From Paenibacillus dakarensis (GTDB taxonomy: Bacteria > Bacillota > Bacilli > Paenibacillales > Paenibacillaceae), in assembly GCF_001373415.1 (NCBI RefSeq), contig NZ_CDSE01000010.1:1-64000 (forward strand): 64,000 nt of DNA, read 5' to 3'. Positions 26,591 to 34,725 of this stretch are shown here, in pieces; the stretch's first letter is position 1, and every line of letters starts with the position of its first letter. A program made the position numbers and the translations under genes. The notes beneath the pieces are model-generated. The model was given only the letters and a program-made list of their open reading frames with translations, did no database searches and had not been told where the DNA came from.

Positions 26591-27933
26591 ATGTTGACCC
26601 AACCGGATTGGGAAGCTCGTTCACCATGGTCGACCCATAATGATAAGCTGGAAGTAAAGATCAATCCTCCGAAATTTGCCGTGAACGGAACCATTCGGGT
26701 GCCAGGCAGCAAGAGTTTGACAAATCGGGCGCTCCTCATGGCATCTTTAGCAGAGGGGACCTCTGTATTGGAAGGTATATTAAAAAGCGATGATTCCTAT
26801 TGGTGCATCGATGCTTTGAATAAACTGGGTGTGCATGTGAGAGTGGAGGGGGATCGGGCAGCTGTTACAGGCTGCGATGGCCAGTGGCCTAACTCGCCCG
26901 GGGAATTGTATGTAGGAAGTGCGGGTACAGTTGCACGATTTTTACCTGGAGCTCTTGCAATTGGCAGCGGAGAGTGGAGACTAAATGGAAGTAAACGTAT
27001 GCGCGAGCGGCCGTTATCTCCCTTACTAAGAGTATTAACACAACTCGGTGCAAGATTTGAATATTTGCAAGAACATGAATGTTTACCATTCATCCTCCGG
27101 GCTGAAGGACTGCGGGGTGGAAGGGTATCACTGCCCGGATCGACTTCGAGTCAATTTATTAGCGGACTGTTAATAGCAGCTCCTTATGCGGTGGAACAAG
27201 TTACTGTACACATCGAGGGTGAAGTAGTGCAGAAAGATTATGTCCAGATGACCATGGATATGATGTCCGCATTCGGTGTAACTCCGGAGGTATCCTTGGA
27301 CGGACAGACGATCATCATTCCTCAGGGAAATACCAGGCGAGATCGATACAGCTTGAACCCGACGTTTCAACATGCTGCTATTTCTGGGCAGCTGCGGCTC
27401 TAACGAGCGGTTGTGTCCGTATTGAAGGAATGGAAGCCCGAAGCACAAGTCAGCCGGATCTTGAAATGTTATTTGTTCTAGAACGTATGGGCTGTAAGGT
27501 CATCCGCGGGGAGGGCTTTATTGAAGTACATGGTGTCAATCAGTTAAAAGGCGGGTTTACTATAAGCATGGGCAAATGGTCCGACCAAACGTTGACGGTT
27601 GCAGCACTGGCTGTATTTTCAGACGGTCCAATAACACTTACAGATGCAGCCCATATACGGCATCATGAATGTGATCGTATATCTGCGATATGTGCCGAAT
27701 TAGGGAAGCTGGGCATAAGGGTAGTGGAACATCAGGACGGTTTGACCGTGTATCCCGGACAGCCTGCGGGAGCACTGCTGGATTCTCATGATGACCATCG
27801 CATGGCTATGGCACTTTCATTGATAGGACTGAAGGTTCCTGATATTCGAATCACGGACCCAGGCTGTGTATCGAAGACATGTCCGCACTATTTTGAGCAG
27901 TTGTCTGCCCTCGGGGCCGAAATTAGTTATTAA
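26591..27933 (+). pseudogene. aroA: 3-phosphoshikimate 1-carboxyvinyltransferase (EPSP synthase), frameshifted
   Basis: EPSP synthase joins shikimate-3-phosphate and phosphoenolpyruvate in aromatic amino acid synthesis. The 5' part (26591-27403, after AAGGAG at 26576-26581) has VPGSKSLTNRALLMASLAEG, SAGTVARFLPGALA and PGSTSSQFISGLLIAAPYA. It then runs out of frame near 27352 and stops at 27401. The next frame resumes with PDVSTCCYFWAAAALTSG and KWSDQTLTVAALAVFSDG and ends with HDDHRMAMALS and LGAEISY. A single missing base in AGCTTGAACC (expected S-V-E-P-D) explains it. Either the gene is dead or this is a sequence error. Apart from that the protein looks complete and is followed 19 bases on by aroC. 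Confidence 0.85.
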
Positions 27934-27952
27934 CTTAGGAGGAGTGATCATC

Positions 27953-29008
27953 ATGGCAGGTAATTCATTCGGTGAAGTATTCAAGATTACAACATTCGGG
28001 GAGTCTCATGGGGCAGCCGTCGGTGTTATCGTTGATGGCGTAACGCCTGGCGTCGAGATTGACGAGACCTATATTCAGAAACAGATGGATCGCCGTAAGC
28101 CCGGACAGTCTTCGGTTACGACCCCGCGCAAGGAATATGATATTGTTCAAATTCTTTCAGGCGTATATGAAGGGAAAACAACAGGAACTCCGCTGTCTGT
28201 TATTCTCTATAACCACGATATGAGACCGGAGGCATACAACGATATTCAGCATTCATTTCGGCCGGGCCATGCTGACTTCACCTATTTACAGAAGTATGGG
28301 ATTCGAGATCCGCGTGGAAGCGGAAGGGCATCTGGAAGGGAGACGGCAGCCAGAGTAGCAGGCGGTGCTATAGCACGAAAACTATTGGAACAAAGAGGCG
28401 TGCAGGTAGTGGCTTTCTCTAAGGAAATCGGCGGCATTGCATGTCAGACTTTTGATGAGGAAATCATCGAACAGAATGCGGTTCGTGCTTGTGACGCAGA
28501 AGCAGCGGCGCTGATGATCGAGAAAATCGAAAAGCTGGCTCTAGAGGGCAACAGCTGTGGTGGAATTGTTGAATGCCGGATTCGTGGAGTTATGCCGGGA
28601 CTTGGGGAGCCGGTGTTCGATAAATTGGATGCTGAGCTGGCGAAGGCCATGCTCTCGATTGGGGCCGTAAAAGGAATTGAATTCGGCGCTGGCTTTGAAG
28701 CAGCTTCCATGCTGGGGAGTGAGCATAATGACGAAATGAGCAGCAGCGGGTTTCTTAGCAACAACTCAGGAGGAATCATTGGCGGGATTAGTACGGGTCA
28801 GGATATTGTGTTTCGAATCAGTGTCAAACCAACTTCGTCTATTTCTGCCGCACAGCGAACGATCAATATTCGAGGTGAAGAGCAAGAGATTAGAACAGAA
28901 GGCAGGCATGACCCTTGTATTTGTCCGCGAATTGTACCTGTCGTGGAGGCGATGGCTTGTCTGGTATTAGAGGATCATTTTAAACGGCAGGCTGCGATGC
29001 ATAAATAG
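27953..29008 (+). CDS. aroC: Chorismate synthase (long N-terminal, proteobacterial type)
   Basis: This 351-residue enzyme converts EPSP to chorismate using reduced FMN. It has TTFGESHGAAVG at the start, RRKPGQSSVTTPRKE, FRPGHADFTYLQKYGIRD and SGRASGRETAARVAGGAIA. ATG 27953 is chosen because AGGAGGAG lies seven bases upstream. The opening MAGNSFGEVFKITTFGE resembles the E. coli-type AroC rather than the B. subtilis AroF type (which lacks this opening), so this may be a second, laterally related copy. It is linked to frameshifted aroA and the divergent LysR gene. No terminator follows before nhaC. Confidence 0.9.
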   Translation: MAGNSFGEVFKITTFGESHGAAVGVIVDGVTPGVEIDETYIQKQMDRRKPGQSSVTTPRKEYDIVQILSGVYEGKTTGTPLSVILYNHDMRPEAYNDIQHSFRPGHADFTYLQKYGIRDPRGSGRASGRETAARVAGGAIARKLLEQRGVQVVAFSKEIGGIACQTFDEEIIEQNAVRACDAEAAALMIEKIEKLALEGNSCGGIVECRIRGVMPGLGEPVFDKLDAELAKAMLSIGAVKGIEFGAGFEAASMLGSEHNDEMSSSGFLSNNSGGIIGGISTGQDIVFRISVKPTSSISAAQRTINIRGEEQEIRTEGRHDPCICPRIVPVVEAMACLVLEDHFKRQAAMHK

Positions 29009-29185
29009 ATTGATTTTGCTGAAATATCCTGTGATGTATAACCTTAACATTGACTCCAATTCCAGTTCTCGTTAATATTACTACGTTACTTCAATGCCTA
29101 AAAGCGATAAACTGTAAGCGAGAAACTCAGAAGTACAGTCAAGTAGTTATTAACCTTAGATTCTAGTTAAGGAGCTCAATGCATC

Positions 29186-30571
29186 ATGGACCGACAGCTT
29201 AGCTTTTCGAAAAGCATCTTTCTCATTATTTTTATTATTGGCTTATTATTTGTTTCGATCTTTCTATTAAAAGCAGAGCCGCATCTTCCACTTCTGGCAG
29301 CTGTCGTGGGAACAGCAGCTTTGCTGTGGATGTTCGGGATCACATGGAAAACGATAGAGTCCGCCATTATCAAAGGGATTCAGACGGCGATTATGCCAAT
29401 GCTTATTCTGTCACTAATCGGCATCCTGATCGCCGTGTGGATGATGAGCGGTACAGTGCCGACCATCTTATATTACGGTATGGATTATATTGAACCCAGG
29501 TATTTTGCTGTGAGTGCGTTGTATGTTACGATCATCGTTTCAATGTTCACAGGCAGCTCATTCACAACCGTTAGTACGGTTGGTGTTGCACTGATGGGGA
29601 TTGCAGTAACCACGGGGATATCTCCGACACTTGCTGCCGGAGCCATTATAAGCGGTGCTTGTTTCGGTGATAAAATGTCTCCGTTATCTGACACGACGAA
29701 TTTTGCTCCGGCTGTGGCTGGCACATCCTTATTCACACATATCCGTCATATGATGTATACAACCATACCTGCTCTCCTGGTAACAACTATCTTTTTTATC
29801 TTTGCGCCTAAGAGCAGCAGCATTGATCTCTCTTCCATTCATGAGATCAAACTGGCACTGCGAGAAGGCTTCAATATCCACTGGTTGACACTGCTGTCTC
29901 CGCTTGCGGTGATTGTATGCTCGATCAAACGGATCCCGATTCTGCCAACACTCGTCACAGGAATCGTTACCGGGCTGCTCATTACCGCATTGGTTCAGCA
30001 TGGGACCACAGTAGATGTCTGGTTTAATGTCATGCAGAACGGCTATGAAACAACGATATCGAATGAGACGGTTGCTTTGATCGTAAACCGCGGGGGATTG
30101 CAATCGATGATGTGGTCTATTTCACTGATCCTTATCGCTTTATCCCTGGGAGGACTGCTTCAGTACTGCGGCGTCATTGAAGTCTTCTTCCGTAAGCTGA
30201 TACAGCCGCTGAAGCACAGCAGCAGTATTGTGCTGATGACAGGTGCATCTTCTATGGCCGTGAACGGCATGACCGGTGAGCAATACCTGTCAATCCTGTT
30301 GCCTGGACAGATGTTCAAGGAAGAGTACGCTAGGCGCAATATCCCCGCCAAGACGTTATCCCGTACATTAGAGGATTGCGGTACACTGATCAATCCGTTA
30401 ATTCCTTGGGGGGTAAGCGGTGCTTTCTTCGCGGTTACTCTAGGCGTACCGGTTCTCGAGTTCGCACCTTATGCGCTTTTCTTGTGGCTTAGCCCGCTGT
30501 TCACGTTTGCATATGCACTGATTCCAGGTTTACAGCGGAATTCGCTGGGAGCGGCAAAAGGTTGGTTTTGA
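29186..30571 (+). CDS. nhaC: Na+/H+ antiporter, NhaC family
   Basis: A 461-residue membrane protein with about eleven helices. The segments SMFTGSSFTTVSTVGVALMG, ISGACFGDKMSPLSDTTNFA and ASSMAVNGMTGEQYLSI are landmarks of the NhaC family, which exchanges sodium for protons across the cytoplasmic membrane. AAGGAG precedes the ATG. It may supply sodium or pH tolerance. It ends in a very strong terminator and has 177 bases of unassigned leader after aroC. Confidence 0.88.
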   Translation: MDRQLSFSKSIFLIIFIIGLLFVSIFLLKAEPHLPLLAAVVGTAALLWMFGITWKTIESAIIKGIQTAIMPMLILSLIGILIAVWMMSGTVPTILYYGMDYIEPRYFAVSALYVTIIVSMFTGSSFTTVSTVGVALMGIAVTTGISPTLAAGAIISGACFGDKMSPLSDTTNFAPAVAGTSLFTHIRHMMYTTIPALLVTTIFFIFAPKSSSIDLSSIHEIKLALREGFNIHWLTLLSPLAVIVCSIKRIPILPTLVTGIVTGLLITALVQHGTTVDVWFNVMQNGYETTISNETVALIVNRGGLQSMMWSISLILIALSLGGLLQYCGVIEVFFRKLIQPLKHSSSIVLMTGASSMAVNGMTGEQYLSILLPGQMFKEEYARRNIPAKTLSRTLEDCGTLINPLIPWGVSGAFFAVTLGVPVLEFAPYALFLWLSPLFTFAYALIPGLQRNSLGAAKGWF

Positions 30572-30585
30572 ATAATGTATGCATG

Positions 30586-30627
30586 AAAAGTCTTGCCTCT
30601 GTTAGTGTAAGAGGCAAGACTTTTTAG
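30586..30627 (+). terminator. Rho-independent terminator
   Basis: AAAAGTCTTGCCTCT (30586-30600) pairs with AGAGGCAAGACTTTTT (30610-30625). Confidence 0.92.
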
Positions 30628-30720
30628 TATATCTTTACTATTACTAAGATACAAGAAACAACGGGTATTCGGATTTTAAGGGAAGGGAAATGGATCCATA
30701 TTGTACTTTTGTTTTTAACA

Positions 30721-31692
30721 TCAGTTTTGCGGTGTAATCTTTACATCCTGCCAATTGGCGTTTGTAAGTATTTCGGCATGGTCGCCAAAGAATGCCCTGC
30801 CTGCTTCATCATCGTCCTTCAGCCAGTACATAAACCAAGCTGTCATATAACCATCTGCATATCGCAGCATGTCGCCGTGGTCTTTTCCTACTTTTCTTGC
30901 CATTATCTTGTTTATTGAATTAGGAATAGCATTATAGTTTTCTGTCATTGACCATAATGGACAAATGCCCTGTCCCTTTGTAGCTGCAATATTCTCTGCT
31001 GTGCCTGCATCGGCGGCTCCAGTCCCTCCAACCATAAAGTACGGAATATCAACCTTTGACACATCATATCTCCACTCCGAACCGAAGATGTTGTCTTGTC
31101 CCCAATAGGAAGATGTGGTACTTGCTGTAAACATGGCTTTATACAGATTACTGTTTGGCTGGGCAGTAGCAGCGTTTATTGTGCCTACACCTCCCTGGGA
31201 ATGTCCGGCAATACCAATATTTTTAATATCAATTTTGTCAAAAAACTCGCTGTTCTTATCATCATTTAGCTTGAGAATAAAATCAAGGGTAGCGGCTGAA
31301 GAAGCACCGGTTCTTGAATTTTCGTCCTCATTTCCTATAACGATAAATCCCCAAGAAGAAAGATGCTTAAAGACCTCTTTGTATTGGGACGCTTTCACGC
31401 CAGTTCCGTTTGCCATAACAACAAGGGGATATGTCTTCCGGTTTTCATTCATTTCTGTCGGATACCATATTTCATATTTTCCATGCGCTTCATGATCTGC
31501 ATCGAACTCCACATAAGAAACATCATATAAACCGAGTGCAGTATATTTCTTCTCAATTTCACCTGCGGGTGTTGCAAACTTCCAATAGTTCCTGTTTATA
31601 TAATTGGTATAACTTAAAAATGCGAAAACCACCACAGCCAAAAGAATAATCATTATTAAGAAAATAAGGGAAATGCCCTTTATGATTTTCAT
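30721..31692 (-). CDS. Membrane-anchored alpha/beta hydrolase
   Basis: The 323-residue protein has one N-terminal membrane segment (about residues 9-30) followed by an extracellular alpha/beta hydrolase fold. The nucleophile elbow GHSQGG near residue 170, the oxyanion segment VVMANGTG, and KDHGDMLRYADG with its conserved His before the C-terminus support a serine hydrolase of the chlorophyllase/PETase-like group. The substrate is unknown. It is downstream of the 44-residue and second hydrolase genes in one transcription unit, 18 bases apart. Codon choice is more AT-rich than most neighbours, suggesting transfer with the TetR/Vat genes. Confidence 0.82.
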   Translation of the reverse strand: MKIIKGISLIFLIMIILLAVVVFAFLSYTNYINRNYWKFATPAGEIEKKYTALGLYDVSYVEFDADHEAHGKYEIWYPTEMNENRKTYPLVVMANGTGVKASQYKEVFKHLSSWGFIVIGNEDENSRTGASSAATLDFILKLNDDKNSEFFDKIDIKNIGIAGHSQGGVGTINAATAQPNSNLYKAMFTASTTSSYWGQDNIFGSEWRYDVSKVDIPYFMVGGTGAADAGTAENIAATKGQGICPLWSMTENYNAIPNSINKIMARKVGKDHGDMLRYADGYMTAWFMYWLKDDDEAGRAFFGDHAEILTNANWQDVKITPQN

Positions 31693-31710
31693 TGTTACAT
31701 CTCTCCAATG

Positions 31711-32682
31711 TTAATTCGCCATGTAAGTGTCAAGATATTCTTCTATTTTGTCCAAATACTGAGCATAGAATTTGTTGTCGTTTTGCAAACCATGACCGGA
31801 ATGCGGGAATTCAATATAGTCATGCGGTACATTGTTTTCCTTCAACGCGTTGATGAGATGTCTGGTTGTTTTAAATGGGCAAACTTTGTCATATACTCCA
31901 TAGGCAGCTAGAGTAGGCACTGTATTTTCATTTACCCACATAAATGCCGAGATATCTTTTACGGCTTTATCATAGTTTTCTGTACCTAACATATCTGTCG
32001 TAATTTCATTGCCTGACATAATAGAGAATAGGTTAGCCGCTGCCTCAGGATTTTTATCTAAACCATATGGTGTCCAATCCTCCGGGTAAAAGCTTGATGG
32101 TCCGACCGCTTCAAAAACCATTTTAACAGGAATGGGAGATGTATCGGCATCCCTGTAAGCATAAAGCAACGCTAATGTACCACCAGCAGAACCGCCTGAT
32201 ACAGCCATTCTATCGAGCTTGTAGCCCAGCTTTTCCGCTTCTTTAACAACTGCTGGAATACTATCTTTAATCTCTAGTGATTGTGAGTACACACTGGCGT
32301 TGGGGTGAGCATCGTCACGAAGCGTATAGTTGATTCCTGCGGCAACATAGCCTTTTGAACAGAGCCATTTCAGCATATCAGCATCATCCTGTTTATCGCC
32401 ACTTGTAAAGCCGCCAGCATGAAGATATACCACAAGACCATATGTCTCTTTAGTGTTATCGGCAGGGACATACAAGTCAAATTTATTGGCATCCTCTTCG
32501 CCGTACATCATGTCTGTGTAGATATGGCCAACCGAGTCGCTCCAATCTACAGATGTTTTACTTGATAATGGGTTGTAGGTCATTTTAATAACAGCAGAGA
32601 CAGCGAAAACAAGAATAAAAGTACCTACATAAATAAAACCCCAAAGCATCCTCATCTTTTTACCCTTCTTTTCCTTTCTCAT
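31711..32682 (-). CDS. Membrane-anchored alpha/beta hydrolase of the HSL/lipase type
   Basis: The 323-residue protein has an N-terminal membrane anchor (about 12-30) and an alpha/beta hydrolase fold of the hormone-sensitive-lipase type: HAGGFTSG oxyanion motif near residue 90, GGSAGG nucleophile motif, an Asp near YDKVCPF and a His in HSGHGL. Such enzymes hydrolyse esters. The gene starts at the ATGA overlap with the small upstream membrane-peptide gene, which suggests translational coupling. Both hydrolases face outward and may act on the same extracellular substrate, an inference. Confidence 0.83.
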   Translation of the reverse strand: MRKEKKGKKMRMLWGFIYVGTFILVFAVSAVIKMTYNPLSSKTSVDWSDSVGHIYTDMMYGEEDANKFDLYVPADNTKETYGLVVYLHAGGFTSGDKQDDADMLKWLCSKGYVAAGINYTLRDDAHPNASVYSQSLEIKDSIPAVVKEAEKLGYKLDRMAVSGGSAGGTLALLYAYRDADTSPIPVKMVFEAVGPSSFYPEDWTPYGLDKNPEAAANLFSIMSGNEITTDMLGTENYDKAVKDISAFMWVNENTVPTLAAYGVYDKVCPFKTTRHLINALKENNVPHDYIEFPHSGHGLQNDNKFYAQYLDKIEEYLDTYMAN

Positions 32683-32813
32683 AGAAAATTACCTCCGAAC
32701 AATGTGCCTCCAAGCAGCAAATTCATAACTGCTCGCACTGTAAGGCGCCCTAAAACGAACGCTGTAATAATGATAATGACCATAATAATAACCCGCTTTT
32801 TTGTAATATCCAT
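32679..32813 (-). CDS. 44-residue single-span membrane peptide
   Basis: On the minus strand ATG at 32813 opens MDITKKRVIIMVIIIITAF, continuing through LGRLTVRAVMNLLLGGTLFG to TGA at 32679. Two basic residues and a 16-residue hydrophobic stretch look like one membrane span with a glycine-rich tail. Its stop overlaps the next gene start as ATGA. Its ribosome binding site (AAAGG A) is close to the start, a weak point. It might be a small membrane partner of the hydrolases. Confidence 0.5.
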   Translation of the reverse strand: MDITKKRVIIMVIIIITAFVLGRLTVRAVMNLLLGGTLFGGNFL

Positions 32814-32878
32814 TTCCTTTAAACATACTCACCTTTCATGATGTATTTCTTGACATAGCGATCTCACCGAACAAAATA

Positions 32879-32919
32879 TTGCGATACATTTGTTTCGGCG
32901 ATATAATTGTATCGGCGAT
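32879..32919 (+). promoter_or_regulatory. TetR-gene promoter with overlapping operator
   Basis: TTGCGA (32879-32884) and TATAAT (32902-32907) are 17 bases apart. CGATACA (32882-32888) and TGTATCG (32908-32914) form an inverted repeat covering the promoter, and TCGGCGAT occurs twice at 32895-32902 and 32912-32919. This arrangement fits autorepression by the TetR protein and control of the divergent hydrolase unit. Confidence 0.62.
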
Positions 32920-32948
32920 GTTTTTTACCGTCAATAGGAGGGAATAAA

Positions 32949-33482
32949 ATGAGACAAACCTCGAAAACTGTATCACCGATGAGTAACGAAGGGCGAAATT
33001 CATATGTTGTCCAACATATAACAGATGCACTTCTTAGTTTGCTGTCAAAGAAAGCTATCCATGAAATTTCTATTAGTGAACTGTGTGAGAAAGCTGGTGT
33101 TGGAAGAGCCTCTTTTTATCGAAATTTTGAAAGCAAGGAAGCTATTCTAAAAACACACATCAATCAACTGTTTCAGGAATGGATAAACGAATACAATAAA
33201 AGCAATGATCATTCATTAAGCAATCAGATTCAAAAAATATTCGCACATTTTGAAGAGCATGAGGATTTTTATAAGCTATTAAATGAAAGAAAGTTAATTT
33301 ATCTTCTGAAGGATGTTGTTATCGGAATTGTTGGGCCTAAGCCTGACTATTCAAAAAAGGAAGCATATGCAACAGCATTCGTCGCCTATAGCCTTTATGG
33401 CTGGATAGAAGTTTGGTTCCAAAGAGGAATGCAGGAAACAGCAGAAGAAATAGCAAATTTATTTAGGGAGCAAAATCTTTAA
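32949..33482 (+). CDS. TetR-family regulator
   Basis: A 177-residue regulator with the N-terminal helix-turn-helix (ISISELCEKAGVGRASFYRN) and a C-terminal ligand domain of the TetR_C_33-like short type. ATG 32949 is chosen because AGGAGGG lies directly before it; the upstream in-frame ATG 32907 lies in the promoter. It is divergent from the two hydrolases and likely controls them and the following Vat-like gene, with which it is cotranscribed. Confidence 0.87.
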   Translation: MRQTSKTVSPMSNEGRNSYVVQHITDALLSLLSKKAIHEISISELCEKAGVGRASFYRNFESKEAILKTHINQLFQEWINEYNKSNDHSLSNQIQKIFAHFEEHEDFYKLLNERKLIYLLKDVVIGIVGPKPDYSKKEAYATAFVAYSLYGWIEVWFQRGMQETAEEIANLFREQNL

Positions 33483-33530
33483 AACATCTTCGGAAAATTG
33501 ATATTAATACGCAAAGGAGGGATTTTTCAA

Positions 33531-34163
33531 ATGCAATATGGACCTGACCCTAATGCAGTTTATCCAAATGAGGCAATTAAAAGTATATGTTATATAAAAA
33601 ACGTGGTAACACGCTCAAACATTATTGTAGGTGACTATACATACTATGATGACATCAATGGCGCTGAAAAATTTGAAGAGCATGTTACACATCACTATGA
33701 GTTTATTGGAGATAAGCTGATTATCGGCAAATTTTGCGCTATAGCCAAGGGTATTGAATTTGTTATGAATGGTGCAAACCATAGGATGTGCAGTGTCACA
33801 ACCTATCCATTTAACATTATGGGCCATGGTTGGGAGAAGGCGACTCCTTCACTTACAGACTTGCCGCTGAAAGGTGACACGGTCATTGGAAACGATGTAT
33901 GGATCGGTCAAAATGTTACCATTATGCCCGGTGTGCATATCGGCGATGGAGCAGTCATTGCAGCTAATTCTGTCGTTGTCAAAGACGTTCCCTCTTACCA
34001 TATTGCAGGCGGGAATCCCTGTAAGCTGATTAAGAAAAGATTTGATGACGAGCTCATCGAATATCTCCTTAATCTACAATGGTGGGATTGGCCTGCTCGT
34101 AAAATTTTTGATCATCTTGATATTCTCTGCAGTGGAGATTTGACTGAAATCAGGCTAATTTGA
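33531..34163 (+). CDS. Vat/CatB-type O-acetyltransferase (left-handed beta helix)
   Basis: The 210-residue protein has the hexapeptide-repeat beta helix of xenobiotic acetyltransferases, with NIIVGDYTYYDD, GKFCAIAKGIEFVMNGANHR and DTVIGNDVWIGQNVTIMPG. The catalytic His is in GANHRM. Family members acetylate streptogramin A or chloramphenicol, but chromosomal homologues vary in substrate; whether it confers resistance cannot be told. ATG 33531 has AAAGGAGG ten bases upstream. Its likely operon partner is the TetR gene 48 bases before it. Confidence 0.83.
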   Translation: MQYGPDPNAVYPNEAIKSICYIKNVVTRSNIIVGDYTYYDDINGAEKFEEHVTHHYEFIGDKLIIGKFCAIAKGIEFVMNGANHRMCSVTTYPFNIMGHGWEKATPSLTDLPLKGDTVIGNDVWIGQNVTIMPGVHIGDGAVIAANSVVVKDVPSYHIAGGNPCKLIKKRFDDELIEYLLNLQWWDWPARKIFDHLDILCSGDLTEIRLI

Positions 34164-34222
34164 AAATTAATCGGAATCAGGCTGCTCCGCCTTGCACAGA
34201 AAAATTTAGTAAAGAAAAGTCT

Positions 34223-34251
34223 TTAACACTTTAAAGGTTTTATATATAATA
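34223..34251 (+). promoter_or_regulatory. Promoter of the asd T-box transcript
   Basis: TTTAAC (34223-34228) and TATAAT (34246-34251) are separated by 17 bases, ten bases before the conserved leader begins. Confidence 0.6.
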
Positions 34252-34261
34252 GTACTAATAA

Positions 34262-34550
34262 ATGCGATGAAGAGAAGAGTAGATAGGTGATACCTTGTAC
34301 AGAGAGCTCCGGCAGTTGAGAAGGAGTGAAGATTCCCTTATCGAATAAAGACTCTGAGCAGCACATTGGAAACCGGCTGAAGTGTGGATAGTGTGCCAGG
34401 AGCTCCTGTTACAGAGCTAGAGTATATGCAATCATTAGAATGCCGTACTCGATGAGGCTAATATGGTGACATGTTAGTAAATTTGGGGTGGTACCACGAG
34501 TATTACAATCTCGTCCCTAAGACCGCGGTCTTGGGGGTGGGATTTTTTTA
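34262..34550 (+). ncRNA. T-box riboswitch leader of asd, probably threonine-specific
   Basis: The leader has the loop-E AGTA in GAGAAGAGTAGATAGG (about 34271-34286), the AGAGAG segment and CTCTGAGCAGC near 34352-34362, then GAA at 34369-34371 followed by ACC at 34372-34374. In T-boxes the specifier codon follows that GAA, so ACC points to tRNA-Thr. GAA GTG further on is a less likely alternative. The T-box sequence GGGGTGGTACCACG is at 34485-34498. A terminator follows: CCCTAAGACC (34515-34524) pairs with GGTCTTGGGG (34527-34536), then Ts. Uncharged tRNA would stabilise the antiterminator and allow asd transcription. Confidence 0.88.
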
Positions 34551-34725
34551 TAGCTTCATCATTATAAACAAAGGTACAAATGTTTGAAAAAATACACCAT
34601 TATAATCGGCATGAATAGTTATCTAGTAGGAGAATATTTCAAGGTCTTCTTTAGGAACAGCAGGTTGGGGAAGCAGCCTGAGGTTCGGATAGCTTGATGC
34701 ATACAGCGAAAGGAAGGAATACAAA

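Noticed and set aside
26484..26627. 48-codon N-terminal extension of the aroA-linked LysR protein
   Set aside because: It crosses the aroA ribosome binding site and operator, and the family begins at MINLEWYRIF.
34381..34386. GTG after a second GAA as alternative T-box specifier
   Set aside because: It lies too far from the CTCTGAG segment, and Val does not fit asd; ACC fits better.
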